A program made the translations under genes and the position numbers. Below the pieces are notes generated by a model that was not told the DNA's origin, did no database searches, and worked only from the letters and a program-made list of their open reading frames with translations. This document shows, in pieces, positions 11,848 through 23,212 of a DNA stretch of 64,000 bases; positions within the stretch are counted from its first letter, which is position 1, and each line of letters starts with the position of its first letter. Source of the stretch: Acanthochromis polyacanthus (Eukaryota > Chordata > Actinopteri > Pomacentridae); assembly GCF_021347895.1 (NCBI RefSeq), contig NC_067132.1:12764995-12828994 (forward strand). Reading direction: 5' to 3'.

Positions 11848-12069
11848 GTGCATCGGGCTCCATCTCACTCTCCGCCTCCTGAGGCCCTCGCTGGTCCCTC
11901 AGCTCCACCCTCTCCTCCGGTCCCTGCTGGTCTAGCGGTACGTCCTCATCACCCGATTGGGAAAAAGAGCTTCCAGACCTCCAGCGGTTCCTCCACTGAC
12001 GTCAGCAGCAGCAGCAGTGGGAGGAGCAGGACCAGAACCAGAACCCGGAACAGCCAATCATCCGACTGA
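11848..12069 (+). CDS. Candidate terminal exon B, Pro/Ser/Arg-rich tail
   Basis: A frame preceded by a CTTCTCAATTTCAAG acceptor-like sequence starts in phase 0 at 11848 and gives 73 codons to TGA at 12067-12069. The patch is GC-rich compared with its flanks. The translation has a proline-rich part (PPPEALAGPSAPPSPPVPA), then a serine-rich stretch and an SGRSRTRTRTRNSQSSD end, typical of a disordered C-terminus. The frame also opens upstream to an ATG at 11785, but codon quality drops there. A polyadenylation signal AATAAA lies at 12389-12394. Exons A and B both start in phase 0, so the same upstream exon could splice to either, making two alternative C-termini. Gene identity is unknown. Confidence 0.5.
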   Translation: MHRAPSHSPPPEALAGPSAPPSPPVPAGLAVRPHHPIGKKSFQTSSGSSTDVSSSSSGRSRTRTRTRNSQSSD

Positions 12070-12412
12070 AACATTGTGTTAGCAGGTTTCGGTGCAACAT
12101 GCCGGGGCCAAAGGTTCCATTTTATATTGATTCTGTTGTTTTAAATGTGTTCTATAAATTATTAATAGTATTACTTTAAGAATGCAATGTGTTCCTATGC
12201 TAAGTTATACTGATTCTGTTGTTTAAATACTTTTACATCTAACAGAAAATTATTATTTTTGTTAGTCCTTAGTTTGGTAAAAAAAAAAAAAAAAAAAAAC
12301 TTGGGTAAGGGTTGTTCCCTCTCTAACCCTAACCCTAAACCTCTTTTAGTAAATTATGAAATGCAAATCATCACTCTCTACATAATTTAATAAATCATGG
12401 AAATCACCGGGT
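12070..12412 (+). other. Probable 3' untranslated region of exon B
   Basis: AT-rich sequence following the stop, with a near-repeat of ATTGATTCTGTTGTTTTAAAT (12126) and ACTGATTCTGTTGTTTAAAT (12208), an 18-20 base poly-A run near 12281-12299, a short TAACCC run at 12323-12340, and AATAAA at 12389-12394. Transcript evidence is needed to place the end. Confidence 0.35.
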
Positions 12413-12560
12413 GTGATGAAACCGTAATATTACTGGAAAATGACCATCTACTGTAGAAACTGTTTACAGTAAGTTGCTGTAGATCTGCAATCTATCATGG
12501 GTAAAATTCACTGAGAGGCTACATTTACAGTAAATACATTTTTACTGCAAATCACATTAC
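12413..12560. repeat. CTGTAGA/TTACAGTAA-rich repeat remnant
   Basis: Alternating blocks CTACTGTAGAAACTG, TTTACAGTAAG, GCTGTAGATCTGC, TTTACAGTAAATAC and TTTTACTGCAAAT resemble a dispersed teleost repeat built of CTGTAAA-like words. Boundaries and class cannot be set. Confidence 0.35.
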
Positions 12561-13181
12561 AAAGTGACAAATGAAACAAAAAGGGAAGAAAGGCCTGTGA
12601 TACTTAACAAGTCTTAATTGCTAAAGGAAATGCAATCAGTTATTATTTACTACATGATCAAACAAGGAGCTTGTGAACAGTGTCCCAGTGGTCCTCCGGG
12701 GCCTCATCAAAATCTTTTACAAGGCAGGCTGCCTGTTCCATGTTCTACAGGTCCAGGTATTCTCCAGCCATGAATCCCCAGAGAAGCAGGATGTTCACGC
12801 TCTTTTCAGTTTAGAAGAATTAGTCTTTTAGTAGATATGCAACCAAGTGTCTATCCCAAATCAAATTATTCTCTGCACTGAATCCAGCTGGGTTCAAGAC
12901 TCACTTTAAGGAAAAAAGACATAGAACAAACTGTCCTTCAAAAGGTTAGAAGAGTTACTGATAGTGGTACTATAACTACTGAATTTCAAATTGCAATGCC
13001 TTGCACTGCTAAACAGCAGTCAGATTACTGAAATGCAGCTATGCAGAGAGCATTTGTGGTCATTAAGACATCAGGTTTTACTATCAAGTGGTCAGAGTAG
13101 AAGAGGATTCTTTCTCAAGTTAACCTTTCACACAGACAGACATCAGGTATGAGAATGGCTGTGTCTTCACCAACTCTAGCT
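12561..13181. other. No feature recognised
   Basis: Apparently unique AT-rich sequence; the 67-codon antisense frame at 13115-13318 lacks support. Confidence 0.4.
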
Positions 13182-13211
13182 TTTATTGTATAAATAAAAT
13201 TTGATTGATTA
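13182..13211 (+). mobile_element. Short LINE-type 3' tail
   Basis: TTATTGTATAAATAAAATTT followed by GATTGATT resembles the 3' terminus of teleost LINEs ending in TTGATT units. Only the tail is recognisable, as after severe 5' truncation. Confidence 0.4.
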
Positions 13212-15824
13212 ATGGTAAAACACCTTAGTTTAATAAAGACAAAGCATATTCTTGGATCTGTTGTTTGCGGAATGCCTGAAACAGACATTTGTTTGAAATA
13301 AGAAGCCCAGTTTGGCATTCCGCTATGGGCATCTATTTTCCTTGTCTGGGAATTTTGACTTGTCTTATTCCATGATTCAATCCAAATTCAAACACACCTC
13401 AGAAAAAATGCACCATTTGTAGTTTGACAAATCACTCTGTAGGTATTCAAGGTAGAATAAGGAATCATCCAACTTTCGAAGCCCAAGTTGGATGCAGATG
13501 TTTAGAGCAGGCCAGCTTGTACAGCTCTCCCAAATCTAAGGTTCCAAACCCACAATAAATGGAGGTTTAGAAAAACAAGTTAAATTTACTCACAAAGTAA
13601 TGTCAGTGTGTTCATCTCCATCTGTTCATACATATAAGTATTGAATAGCAAGATAAATATATGTGTCCTGTTTCATTGCTTACATTTTCTCTTGGCTGTG
13701 TTTACGTTTTATGCAGTTTGGTTTTGTATTTCATTTCATGGCAGGTCATGAGTAATAATACTAATGCATGTTCCTAGAGGAGGACTTATCTGTTATATTA
13801 TTTCGATCTTTAAATGTTATCTCCCTCTCCTCGGTGTCACAAGTCTCAGCAGTGAAGATTAAGCTTTGTGGGTTTTTTGCAAACACAAAAGAGGGAAGAG
13901 CAATCTGATAGACACTTTTATTAAAGAGGGCTTACATTCTTTTGCTTTCACCAGACTGTATGGGGCAGATGTTATTGCCAATAATAAAATAAAATACACT
14001 TTCGCTGTAAGGTAATATAATAGACCTGATCCATCTCATATTGGATTCAAAAAAAACATCCTGTGCTTTTTCCCCCGAACGTATTCACTCCGATCTCTCA
14101 CTGGCACTCAGATTGTCTGCTGTGGAGCCTCATTTCAGTTGAAATATTATCACTCTAATCTCCGTGGTGGATTCTTTTTTGTTGAGACTCAATTCTCTCT
14201 GGCAGAGGTGGGACGCAACCTCACATCCCACTGCCAGGTCGCTCTTTCAGCTTAAAGACAGCTGCTGCTGCCGGGGAAATCCCCATGAGGAAAGAGTTCT
14301 TCTAAACACCCATTCTTTGTTCATTTATTTCTTTTTTGTTCTGATCATTCTCATCCTCTGGCTCTCTATTTCTCTCACTTGGTAACAGTTGGAGAAGTCT
14401 GGGCATTAATCAAACCCAGTGTTCCAGTGGCTGGGTGTTGGGATCTGCTCCAGACTGGGTGATGATGGTGGATATTGAGCCCTCTGGCTCAGAACTTGCT
14501 GGTGCTGCTGGTGTTTGGCTGAGGAGTCTAGAAAAACATGGTTATTAAAGTGTGGGAAGAGTTTGAAGCATCTGCTTAAGTTCTATATTTTTGTCTTTTG
14601 TTATGAATCATTTTTTCACTTTGTCTCTTTCTTGGCTTTACCATACAAGTCACGCCTACGGTAAAAGACTACATCAGGCTGAAATAAGACTGGTCCTTTA
14701 AGGGCAGTGGAGGACATTCACCCTCCTCTGGAGACATTTTTCCCCTCTTTTCTCCTCACAATGCATTATCTGGTGACAGAGGCGTCCCAGGCTCTGCTCT
14801 CTTTGCCATGATGGATGGCCCTCGGTGCTCCACAGTGGCCACAGTGATTGGCTAGTGCTGATAAAACTCTAAATGGCTTTAGTAGGAATCTCATTGCCCC
14901 GCAATCCCCCAAAGACACGACTACTCCTCAGCTTCCTCTGCAATCCCCAACTGCCGGGGAAAATTGAAACTGAACTAGTGTGCTTTTTTCTTCACAACTG
15001 ACCTTTGACCCCTTCACGTTCCTTTTGAGGAAAAAGTGCAACAAAGGCAAGACGAGGACGCGAGAAAAAACAATCAGCCATCAAAGAAGCAATCAGAGTG
15101 TCCAGATCCCAGCGATCAAGTCAGCGAAGGCCTCCCCCTGCTGTTATCGCAGAGAGAAAGTGGTTCTTTGACTTAGAATTAAGCTCAGCACCTTTCTCTT
15201 TTCAGCCCTAATCCCACTTCTTCCCTTCATCTCGTCAGTGGGGCTCATTGCTCCCTAACTTTCAGTCAGATAGCTCTTATCAATGGTGCCCCATCCCAAT
15301 GATTTATGTCACTGACTGACTCTGCTTTAGCTGTAATTTTCTATTGCCATATCCACTGGAGATAGTGGAAAACGGAGGGTATTTGGTGGCCTGGAAGATA
15401 GTGTCTGAGGGTCCAGACTGCATGATAACAGTGGTTACTGTTATTTGTGAGGCAAAGGTGAGGGGCTTTGTCTCCTGTCAGGTCACTAACAGCAGCTGTC
15501 TTTCTGATCCCGATGCCCTAAAAGCTACACTTCGAGGTTTAGACACTGGTGGATCTGAAACTAATCTGATTCCACACCTCACCCAGGGTGAAAGACGTCA
15601 CGAAGCCCTTGATGAGATAATGCTGGAGGAGCAGGATGTGCGGAGATGAAATCAGCATCAGTGCGATTATTAATGATGATAGACTGAGGATGATGGACTG
15701 TAATCGCTTCCAACTGTGAAAGGCCACCAACACACAGCCGCAACTCCAGAGAGTCAGATTATCCTCGGTTATGCAGGAAGCTTTTCATCCAAGGAGTCTG
15801 CTGAGACGAGCCTCAACAGTTCTG
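13212..15824. other. About 2.6 kb with no gene recognised
   Basis: Apparently unique sequence with frames of up to 101 codons (15344-15649 +) and no domain evidence. Confidence 0.4.
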
Positions 15825-15866
15825 ATAACTCTCATGAAAGCATGTTGCTGCTTTCATGAGAGTTAT
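15825..15866. repeat. Perfect 18-bp inverted repeat with 6-nt loop
   Basis: Left arm ATAACTCTCATGAAAGCA (15825-15842) and right arm TGCTTTCATGAGAGTTAT (15849-15866) are exact reverse complements around TGTTGC. Pairing stops at once outside the arms. In RNA from either strand it would form a stable hairpin, but the stem is shorter than usual for a microRNA precursor. A recent templated inversion is another explanation. Confidence 0.95.
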
Positions 15867-16743
15867 GTAGCTGTCTTATGGTTGCTCTGCCAACTTTGAT
15901 GACAACCAGGCAGCTATTCAGAGTTCCCCTTCTGTTTGCTTTAGTCCTTTATTAGTATGTGTCAAGTCAGTTTTGAAGAGAAAAGGGATTCAATTTGCAC
16001 GCATGCATTGACAGAGACTGTTCAAAAGCCATATTCCTGTGATTTGTGGGGTTTTCAGTGATTGTGACTGGAGATACACAGAGGTCCTGTCTTTCATTAC
16101 CCGAAGGAAATGCTTTTTAAAAAATTATTATTTTTTTTGTACAGTGAAATAGAGTCTCAGCAGAACCAGCAAATCAGAGTCTTGATCTGTCTGTTTGCCT
16201 GAGGCTTGAGCATGCTATTTTTAAAATCAGCTCATCAATCTAAAGAAATGGGACTAGTTTATGCCACTAAATGATTTTTTTTCATGACGGACAATCTGAA
16301 CATTGCAGAGACCACGTTCTTCCATACAGGTCAGCCTTTGCTGCCCGTGGTATTTGTTAAAATAGTGCATCCGAATGTCAGATAGAGAAGTCTAATAAAC
16401 TGCTGTGTCCAAAGTTTGACAGAAAAGCCCAAAAATGTCCCATAGTAAGAAAAGTCAGTCATTACAAATGGACATGATAACATCCAATTTAAAGATCAGT
16501 GTCAGCACAGACACATAAAGTCGATACTATTTACCTCCTGAGTGTATTTGTTCTTGCCGACTGTTCTTGTATTAAATGCGGTCAGTTGGCTAGTTAGGAG
16601 GAGCTATGGAGATACTGAATGAAACTGTTTTATCCAAGCAGATATTCAACAAACACAAACTCAGATTAGTTTGATGTTTTTTCAGTATATCCCACATGTC
16701 GACATATCTGTCCCAGTCAAGTTTTTTTGGCCCCCAATCCAAT
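15867..16743. other. No feature recognised
   Basis: Apparently unique sequence with a T-rich run near 16122-16138. Confidence 0.4.
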
Positions 16744-16815
16744 GGAATCTTTATCTTCTACAGGGTTGCGGGGGGCTGGAGGCACCAGTGCTAACTATTG
16801 AGCCACCATGCAACT
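16744..16815 (-). mobile_element. SINE remnant with middle deleted
   Basis: Tail-side words (TTTATCTTCTACAGGGTTGCGGGG, shortened here to the block CAGGGTTGCGGGGGGCTGGAG) are joined directly to the head-side block AGTGCTAACTATTGAGCCACC. Both ends are in the order of the SINE family at 5024, but about 250 internal bases are missing. Confidence 0.6.
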
Positions 16816-18241
16816 CTATTATCTAGTATCTTATATTATTTTCCTAAATAATACACACGTCAAGTACAGTAAAATATTAAAATTAATCCAAAAAATGTGC
16901 TTGATAGCTGAAGTCCTGAGGAGCTGAACAGGTGATGATCTGGTAGGGTTCTGCCTGGAATGTCCTGTCAGACGGTAAGGTGTACCATGGCTCCACACAC
17001 TCCAAAAGACGTAAAGATCCAAAAGACCTTCTTACTGTATGACGCTTTACTGACCAGAAGAGGCTGTCTCTCAGACTAAGAACACTTCTTGTTGTGTGAG
17101 CATTGAGGAGGTTTAGCTAGCAATGAGCCCCATGACAAAGACTTCTGTGGTGCTTCATGGCCTCCAGCCAGAACTCGTGACTTTAAAACTAGCCAGGATT
17201 GACTAAGGCAGCATTCCTATATGTCAGTGGTATTATCTGCTCATATCATATATTTCTGATGACTAAAACAACAATGTCAGCGCAGGACTCAAATCCATTG
17301 TGCTTCGTTTTAATTATTCCATTAGTGATTGATAATGCTGCCAAATAACAATTTACAAAACTAATTAAACATTTGTATACCTTGGGCTTTGCCACAAATT
17401 GTGTTTGTTTTTTTTAAGAACACTGTGTGAGGCATAAACAAAGGATTGAGCTTAGGTTGTGACAATACCAGTCAGTTACAAAAGGCCTTTGTCTTGATTC
17501 CTGGAAATCACTACTAGACTAACTACAAGATGGAGTGCACATGGTGTAACTAAAGGTGTGTATTAAACCCAGAGCATGGTTGGAAATAAAATTGATAGTT
17601 TCGGTTTCAGAGTGTTCAGAACAGGGAAAGGTTTACTAATTTGGGGGTTGCAGAAAAAATTATTTATTTTACCTTTTTTCTGAATGCTGCTTGGCAGTAG
17701 TACAAGCATTAAAAGAATAATAGTAAAGCTATCAACACACAATAGAAATACTTTCAATGAAAAAGTCTTGCACTCAGTTTCTTTTTTACTTAAAACTGAT
17801 GAGTGAAAGAGAAAAATTTAAAAACAGGAAAGAAAAGCTATATTAATTCTATTGTTAATCATTTCAATTTTCCCAGTTTTTATGAAAAATTACAAAAACA
17901 ACTAATACAAGCATTGTTAAATTAGCACATAGAGGAGCAGCAGCATGGGTAAGAGCAATGATACATGTAAAATCATAATGGTAGCCATCTGTAAGTGGAA
18001 CCATTAGATGTTATAGTTTGTAATAACTTGACAGACAACATAACTTGACATCACAACATATCGTTCACTTTTTAAGAATATTACACTCAAAACTTAAGGC
18101 CAATATGGTGTGAAGTAATTTTATTTTTTTATTGCTAAAACAAGTATTCCATAGATGATCAATGTGATAATATGGTTTACAGATTTATTTGCTCTTAACA
18201 TAGATTGCTATATTGTAGCACTTTTTTTATTATTGTGCTCT
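16816..18241. other. No gene or named repeat recognised
   Basis: AT-rich unique-looking sequence. No exon support. Confidence 0.4.
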
Positions 18242-18258
18242 CTGAAAAAAAAAAAAAA
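18242..18258 (+). repeat. Short poly-A run
   Basis: An A-only run interrupting unique sequence; no retroposon body was recognised before it. Confidence 0.6.
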
Positions 18259-18512
18259 GGAAAAATAAAAGGATGATTGAAGCAGAAAACTAAAACAGGC
18301 TGTCAGAGGAATGGAGTTCAAGATGAAGAGAAATGGCAACAACAATGTGGATCGACTGTGTCAGCATCTGTTGGTGCAGGAGTTGGATCATCCTCTCTTG
18401 TGTCTCTTTATGAGCCTGTTTGTCTTGAGCGAAAAATTGTGGATCAACAGAAGCTGTGCAGCACCACACAGGAACAGCAGCACAGAGCTGACCCCCTCTG
18501 GCATAGGACACC

Positions 18513-18561
<49 letters not shown>
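18513..18561 (+). repeat. GTCT tetranucleotide microsatellite
   Basis: Twelve uninterrupted GTCT units. Unbroken arrays of this length are usually polymorphic. Confidence 0.97.
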
Positions 18562-18562
<1 letters not shown>

Positions 18563-18679
18563 AGACCTCTATACCCAGTCACCAACACACACACACATTC
18601 ACACACAGTCAGAAGCTGAGCAGCCAGAAAAGGGACAATTGTGTAAGCAGGGTGGCAGATTAATTTGTGGAGTGCATGG

Positions 18680-18687
18680 TTTTTTTT

Positions 18688-18765
<78 letters not shown>

Positions 18766-18773
18766 TGTGTGTC
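18680..18773 (+). repeat. T/CT/GT compound microsatellite
   Basis: A T run (18680-18688), CT units (to ~18702), then about 30 GT units with a GCGC interruption near 18761. It lies 120 bases from the GTCT array, with a short CA patch (18585-18605) between, making a cluster of four simple repeats. Confidence 0.97.
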
Positions 18774-18859
18774 TGTGGATCAAGGAGCTACAAATCCTTG
18801 ACACTGCAGAAAAATGATTTTTTTCCCCAAGAATAATTCAAGTCGTCCCTGTACTCGTG

Positions 18860-18985
18860 ATGATAAACTTTCCACCAGTTAATTACAAATGTATGGCAGG
18901 ATTAGCGGGGCAATTATTATTATCACTGGAAAATTTATGATTAGTGTCACCAAGTGTTGTGTGAAAATAGCAGTTGAAGCCTGAA
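18860..18985. promoter_or_regulatory. Candidate conserved noncoding block (AT-core motifs)
   Basis: The block contains several homeodomain-type cores (AGTTAATTAC, GGATTAGC, CAATTATTATTATC, TTATGATTAGTG, GAATTAATTAG) in 125 bases and no repeat features. Dense AT-core sites outside repeats are common in teleost developmental enhancers, but AT-rich DNA gives them by chance too. This is inference only. Confidence 0.2.
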
Positions 18986-19478
18986 TTAATTAGAGATGTT
19001 TGTTTTTGTGAAAGCAGGATGAAGACCAAGCACTCCTCATGGGCTAACCTTGAGGTTTTTTAGAAATGCACAGCTTTGCTATTTTGGGGTTTTATTTATC
19101 CTCTGAGCTGTGGAGAACTCAAACTGAAATACTTTCTAAAACAAATACAGGGCTGGAGAAGGTCACGAGCTTCACTTTGCCTAGCCGTAGAAATGCGAAA
19201 ATCAAAAGGAATCACTAATAATATAAAATCGCAAAAAGTAATCTGGGTGAAATTATGCTTTTTTATAATCTGCCAGCAGCTCTGTGAGGTTGTACGTTGA
19301 GCTAAATACTAATATTAGCACAACGTCAACAACAGGGCTACAGACTACACCATTACATTTAAAATTTTACAGTTAACCCAAAATTCTTCATGCCTTTTGG
19401 CACCCCAAAATGCACTATAGCCTTTTTTATTGAGCCCCACATAGACATCTTATAGTGGATTTCTAAACACATTTTATA
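18986..19478. other. No feature recognised
   Basis: Apparently unique sequence between the candidate block and the MITE. Confidence 0.4.
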
Positions 19479-19847
19479 CAGCACCGTTCAAAAGTTTGGG
19501 GTCACTCAGACCATTTCATGTTTTCCATTAAAACGCACACTTTTATTCATGTGCTAACATAATTGCATAAGGGTATTCTAATCATCAATGAGCCTTTCAA
19601 CACCATTATCTAACACAATGTAGCATTAGAACACAGGAGTGATGGTTGCTGGAAATGTTCCTCTGTACCCCTATGGAGATATTCCATTAAAAATCAGCTG
19701 TTTCCAGCGGGAATAGTCATTTACCACATTAACAATGTCTAGACTGTATTTCTGATTCATTTAATGCTATCTTCATTGAAATAAACTGTTTTTCCATCAA
19801 AAGTAAGGACATTTCCAAGTGACTTTACTTACTTTGGAACAACAGTG
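19479..19847. mobile_element. Tc1/mariner-type MITE, copy 2
   Basis: Same family and orientation as 7954-8327, with near-identical internal blocks (CATCAATGAGCCTTTCAACA, GAACACAGGAGTGATGGTTG, ATGGAGATATTCCATTAAAA). The left end CAGCACCGTTCAAAAGTTTG follows TA at 19477-19478. The right end is more decayed (ACAACAGTGTG). No coding capacity. Confidence 0.85.
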
Positions 19848-19930
19848 TGTTTGGCTGCAAACTGGAATCAAGTTGCTGATAAATATTTTGCACATTTAAC
19901 TCTTTCTTTTCCAAAAGGATGATCTGGGTC

Positions 19931-20462
19931 TTAAAGGCATTAGAGGAGATTTAATTTCCTACGACTTTGAACGTAGCATGCGCATGCGCACATACAACCT
20001 CTCCTTCACCCCCCTCTAACCTCCCCCCTCTTAACATTTACGAAGAAACGCCCCCCTCCAGAAACTTGCGTAGCACTCGTGAAGTTGTCTTTTACGGCTG
20101 GGTCCCCCTGGATCTTTATCTGCCATTATGTAAAAAAGATGAGCAAAACAAGTCGCCAGCTAACTACGAAGCTATACCAAAGCAACACATACAGAAAACA
20201 CGTAAGTCCAAGGCGTACGTAATCTACGTAACTAGGCCTGAGCCGGAAGATTTTTGATTGACAGGAAAGGGAGCAAACCAAACGTCTCGGTCCGAGCGCG
20301 TTGATTGGCTGATGTTTTTCAGGTCCTGCAATGTCCACAGTTATTTTTTTAATTTTTAATTTTTTTAGAAACCATACATTCAAGTCCACTAAAGGTCAGT
20401 ATATTCATTTTATGTGAATCAGACAAATTAAACAAAAAAAAAATCCTCCATAATGCCTTTAA
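19931..20462. mobile_element. TTAA-flanked non-autonomous DNA transposon
   Basis: About 532 bp. Left end TTAA-AGGCATTAGAGGAGATT and right end, read on the - strand, TTAA-AGGCATTATGGAGGATT are inverted repeats with few mismatches, and TTAA occurs at both edges. TTAA target sites are typical of piggyBac and Kolobok superfamilies. The interior is GC-richer with an ATGCGCATGCGC patch. Frames of 96 (+) and 87 (-) codons lie inside, but neither resembles a transposase. Confidence 0.65.
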
Positions 20463-21247
20463 AGTAAGTAAAAGGTAGCTCTTCTTTCACTATATGAGCA
20501 TAACCAGTGTTAAATTTTATGCTAATTTGTGACTCTTCACTGCTGAAAGGCTGCAAGCTGGGGGGCTGCTCCAACGTCCACAGACCTGTCACTACACAAG
20601 ACATGTTTCAGTTCAGAACATATCTCCTCTGACAGCAAATGCACCGTTCCCAGACAGCACATTTCAATAAATACAACGAATAATACGGGACATTATTGCA
20701 TATCTCTGTGTTTCCCACAGGCTGAGACTTTATTTGTGGTGGCAGGTGGCATGTCATGACCCATGTGCCTGCAGAGACTCGTGAAGTTCTGCAGAGGAGA
20801 GCCACAGTTTATATACTTCACATAAACGCCTTTGATGAAGTCTCTCAGTCGGCATAAAAAATGATCAGTATTCCCTAAACACCTCGCATGCATCTGTAGG
20901 TGCAACAATCAGACATGTGACTAATATTTGGTTATTTGTTTAAAATAAGGTGTTATAATAGAATATTATCTGCATGGACGGGCCACCTAAAGACAGTGAT
21001 AGACAGACCTGCTATATTACTGGAACACTGAAAATGTTTAATCACACTTTGCAGATCTTTAGTTGCAAGCGTGAGTCCTGTAGACATACAGATGTTTAGC
21101 AAGTAAAATGCTAACAATCTCAATTTTGTGCATTTATATGCTAGCATTGAATAATTAGCACAAATTAGCACCTTCATCAAGGAGATTTCACATTAATTTC
21201 ATGTCAACTCTGTTGTTAGTACAAACTAGCATATCTGACAAATGGTA
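20463..21247. other. No feature recognised
   Basis: Apparently unique sequence. Antisense frames of 65-75 codons are unsupported. Confidence 0.4.
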
Positions 21248-21251
21248 ATAT

Positions 21252-21612
21252 TGTAGCGGCCGTGGGGGCCGCTGCGACTGTGTTCCGGGTAGGGGTACCG
21301 CTAGGCATCATGGGGGAAATTATGTGTTCTTTGGGAATTGTTTTATGGGGTTATTTGTTTGTTCAAGACATTCTTTATTTACTGGTTGCATTTAGTTAGT
21401 TCCAGTTCTGCGTTCATTTTGTGTGTTCATTGTTTTCATGTGTACCGTGACTCGGGGGGGGGGGGGTTGTTTGGGGAATGACCATGGCCTGCGAGCCGGT
21501 ACAGTGTGTGTGCGAGTTCTGGAGTGCTTATTGTGGTAGAGACAATAAAGCCTGGTGTGTTAACTGCAAGATCGTTCGTCATTCCTGCCTTAAGTTGCCG
21601 CTCAGTGCTACA
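21252..21612 (+). mobile_element. Solo LTR with ATAT target duplication
   Basis: A 361-bp unit begins TGTAGC and ends GCTACA, a 6-bp inverted terminus starting TG and ending CA as in LTRs. The four bases ATAT occur on both sides (21248-21251, 21613-21616), as expected for a target-site duplication. A polyadenylation signal AATAAA lies at 21544-21549, 63 bases before the end. A 7-bp stem AGCGGCC/GGCCGCT is at 21255-21273, and a run of 13 G at 21454-21466. No internal retroelement genes flank it, so it is a solo LTR left by recombination. Ty3/Gypsy origin is likely but not shown. Orientation follows the poly-A signal. Confidence 0.8.
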
Positions 21613-21616
21613 ATAT

Positions 21617-22989
21617 GTTAGACATGATGAATTTGCACACCTGTTAAAATCACCACGGTAACATTGTTACTGTGAGCCTACTAGCATGCTTTGACAAAAG
21701 CAGCCAGTTAAAGTTGCCTATAGTTCTCGACTCAATCCCTAAAACCCATATCTGTGTATTAAAGTTACATTTTCAAAAGTTTTCATTCGCCCCTCTGCTA
21801 CCTGCTGCAGCTCAAGCACACCAGCTCACCTGCACTTTAAGTCAAAACTACTGCGGTATACAATGACAGGCTGTGCTATTGGAGCAATCCAGCCATAACT
21901 GAAAAGACTCAATTTCCCACTCATGACATGAGTTCTAGCTAACATATAAAAAAAACAAACATATATACATATTACCAAGGTAAAAATAATAATAATAAAG
22001 TCAGCAGAGGGAGTCTTAAAAGCACTGCCGTACACCCGCAGCTTTGTTGAATGTACAATTTGTTTGCATTTTCACAGAACCAGTTCTCAGTTCTAAATAT
22101 TTATGGCTGCCTATAGTAAAAGTGCACCAACAGACATATATAATAATACGCTAGATGCTTGTAGGAGACCTTATTTATCTAATTAAGTATGCCTATAGTC
22201 ACTCACAAACCCAGCCCACTTTCTAAGGCAGCACGTTCAAAGCATACCATCAAGAGGCTTGCGATGCTTGTAATAGTCAGAAGGGAAGCACATTTAATTA
22301 TCTTCAAGTCAGGGGTCAAGACTAAAGAAGGCAACAGGAAAGGAACAAGGTCAGTAAATCAAGGTTGGTGGTCACAGATCTAATTAATCTTCATACAGTG
22401 CAGGGAATATGGGGATAATTTATGTGTCTGTAGTTTGTTGACTCAATATATTCTTTGACTAAACATGAAACCCTTGCTATATTTGCAGCTCTTTATTTGC
22501 TCATACATAATGTAGGTGCAGGAGCTCTATACTTCTAGGCACACACAATGCTGGTTAAGTCATGATTCCCAACTGTTGGGATCATTATGCAGGGAAGAAA
22601 ATTAAATCGATGGCGCACTGCTCATTTCCATTTTGGTGGTCAGAACAAAACTCATGAGGCCCTCAGAGACTTGAGAAGAAAGAGAAAACCCTCCATAGTC
22701 CAATGAATATGGTTTAAATAGATTGAAACAGCACAGCTCAGCATAATGCCGATTACTTTGGCTCCAATATGACAAAGTGAGCTCATCCTGTCCCTTATGA
22801 GGTGCAATAACCACAGAGTAATTATTACGTTATGCTTACAAATGCAACAGCGCCGTAAGAAGGAAATCAAATGCAGATAGTGCAGGCTGCTTATTCCCTG
22901 TTGGCTTCACTGTGACTAGATGTATAACCACTGATTTAGCATGCAGCCTCTTTGAGCTTGTATAGCCCTGAACCTTTGAAATATGCTGG
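21617..22989. other. No gene or named repeat recognised
   Basis: Apparently unique AT-rich sequence. Confidence 0.4.
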
Positions 22990-23130
22990 GAGCTGGAGAA
23001 ACCCAGCAGCTGAGTGGTTACAGTTCATACCACTAGGGCGCAATTGTTGTCAGCAGTGAGTCTCTGGTTAGAGTCCCAGCTGTCCGGACCTTTACCGCAT
23101 TCACTGTTAGTCTCCTGTTGTCTTTGCCAA
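22990..23130 (+). mobile_element. tRNA-derived SINE head
   Basis: An A-box-like CAGCTGAGTGGTTA (23007-23020) and a B-box-like GGTTAGAGTCC (23066-23076) lie 46 bases apart, the spacing of tRNA-derived SINEs. There is no clover-leaf fold of a functional tRNA. The downstream tail is unclear and runs into T-rich and CA repeats. Confidence 0.55.
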
Positions 23131-23146
23131 CATTTTTACATTTTGT

Positions 23147-23180
23147 GTCTTTTTTTTTCTTCTTCTTCTTTTTTTTTTTA
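23147..23180 (+). repeat. T/TTC-rich tract with duplicated flank
   Basis: Poly-T and TTC units. The word CATTTTGTGTCT occurs on both sides (about 23139 and 23180), suggesting a small tandem duplication with slippage. Confidence 0.6.
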
Positions 23181-23212
23181 CATTTTGTGTCTGTCTCTAC
23201 TGCTCCTTTGTA

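Noticed and set aside
12323..12340. Telomere-like TAACCC units
   Set aside because: Only about two and a half units; too short to be an interstitial telomere and expected by chance in AT-rich sequence.
15825..15866. MicroRNA precursor
   Set aside because: The stem is 18 bp with no extension outside, shorter than the usual ~30-bp precursor stem.
18388..18804. 138-codon frame of repeated Thr-His and Asp-Arg-Gln-Thr
   Set aside because: Translation of GT and GTCT microsatellites.
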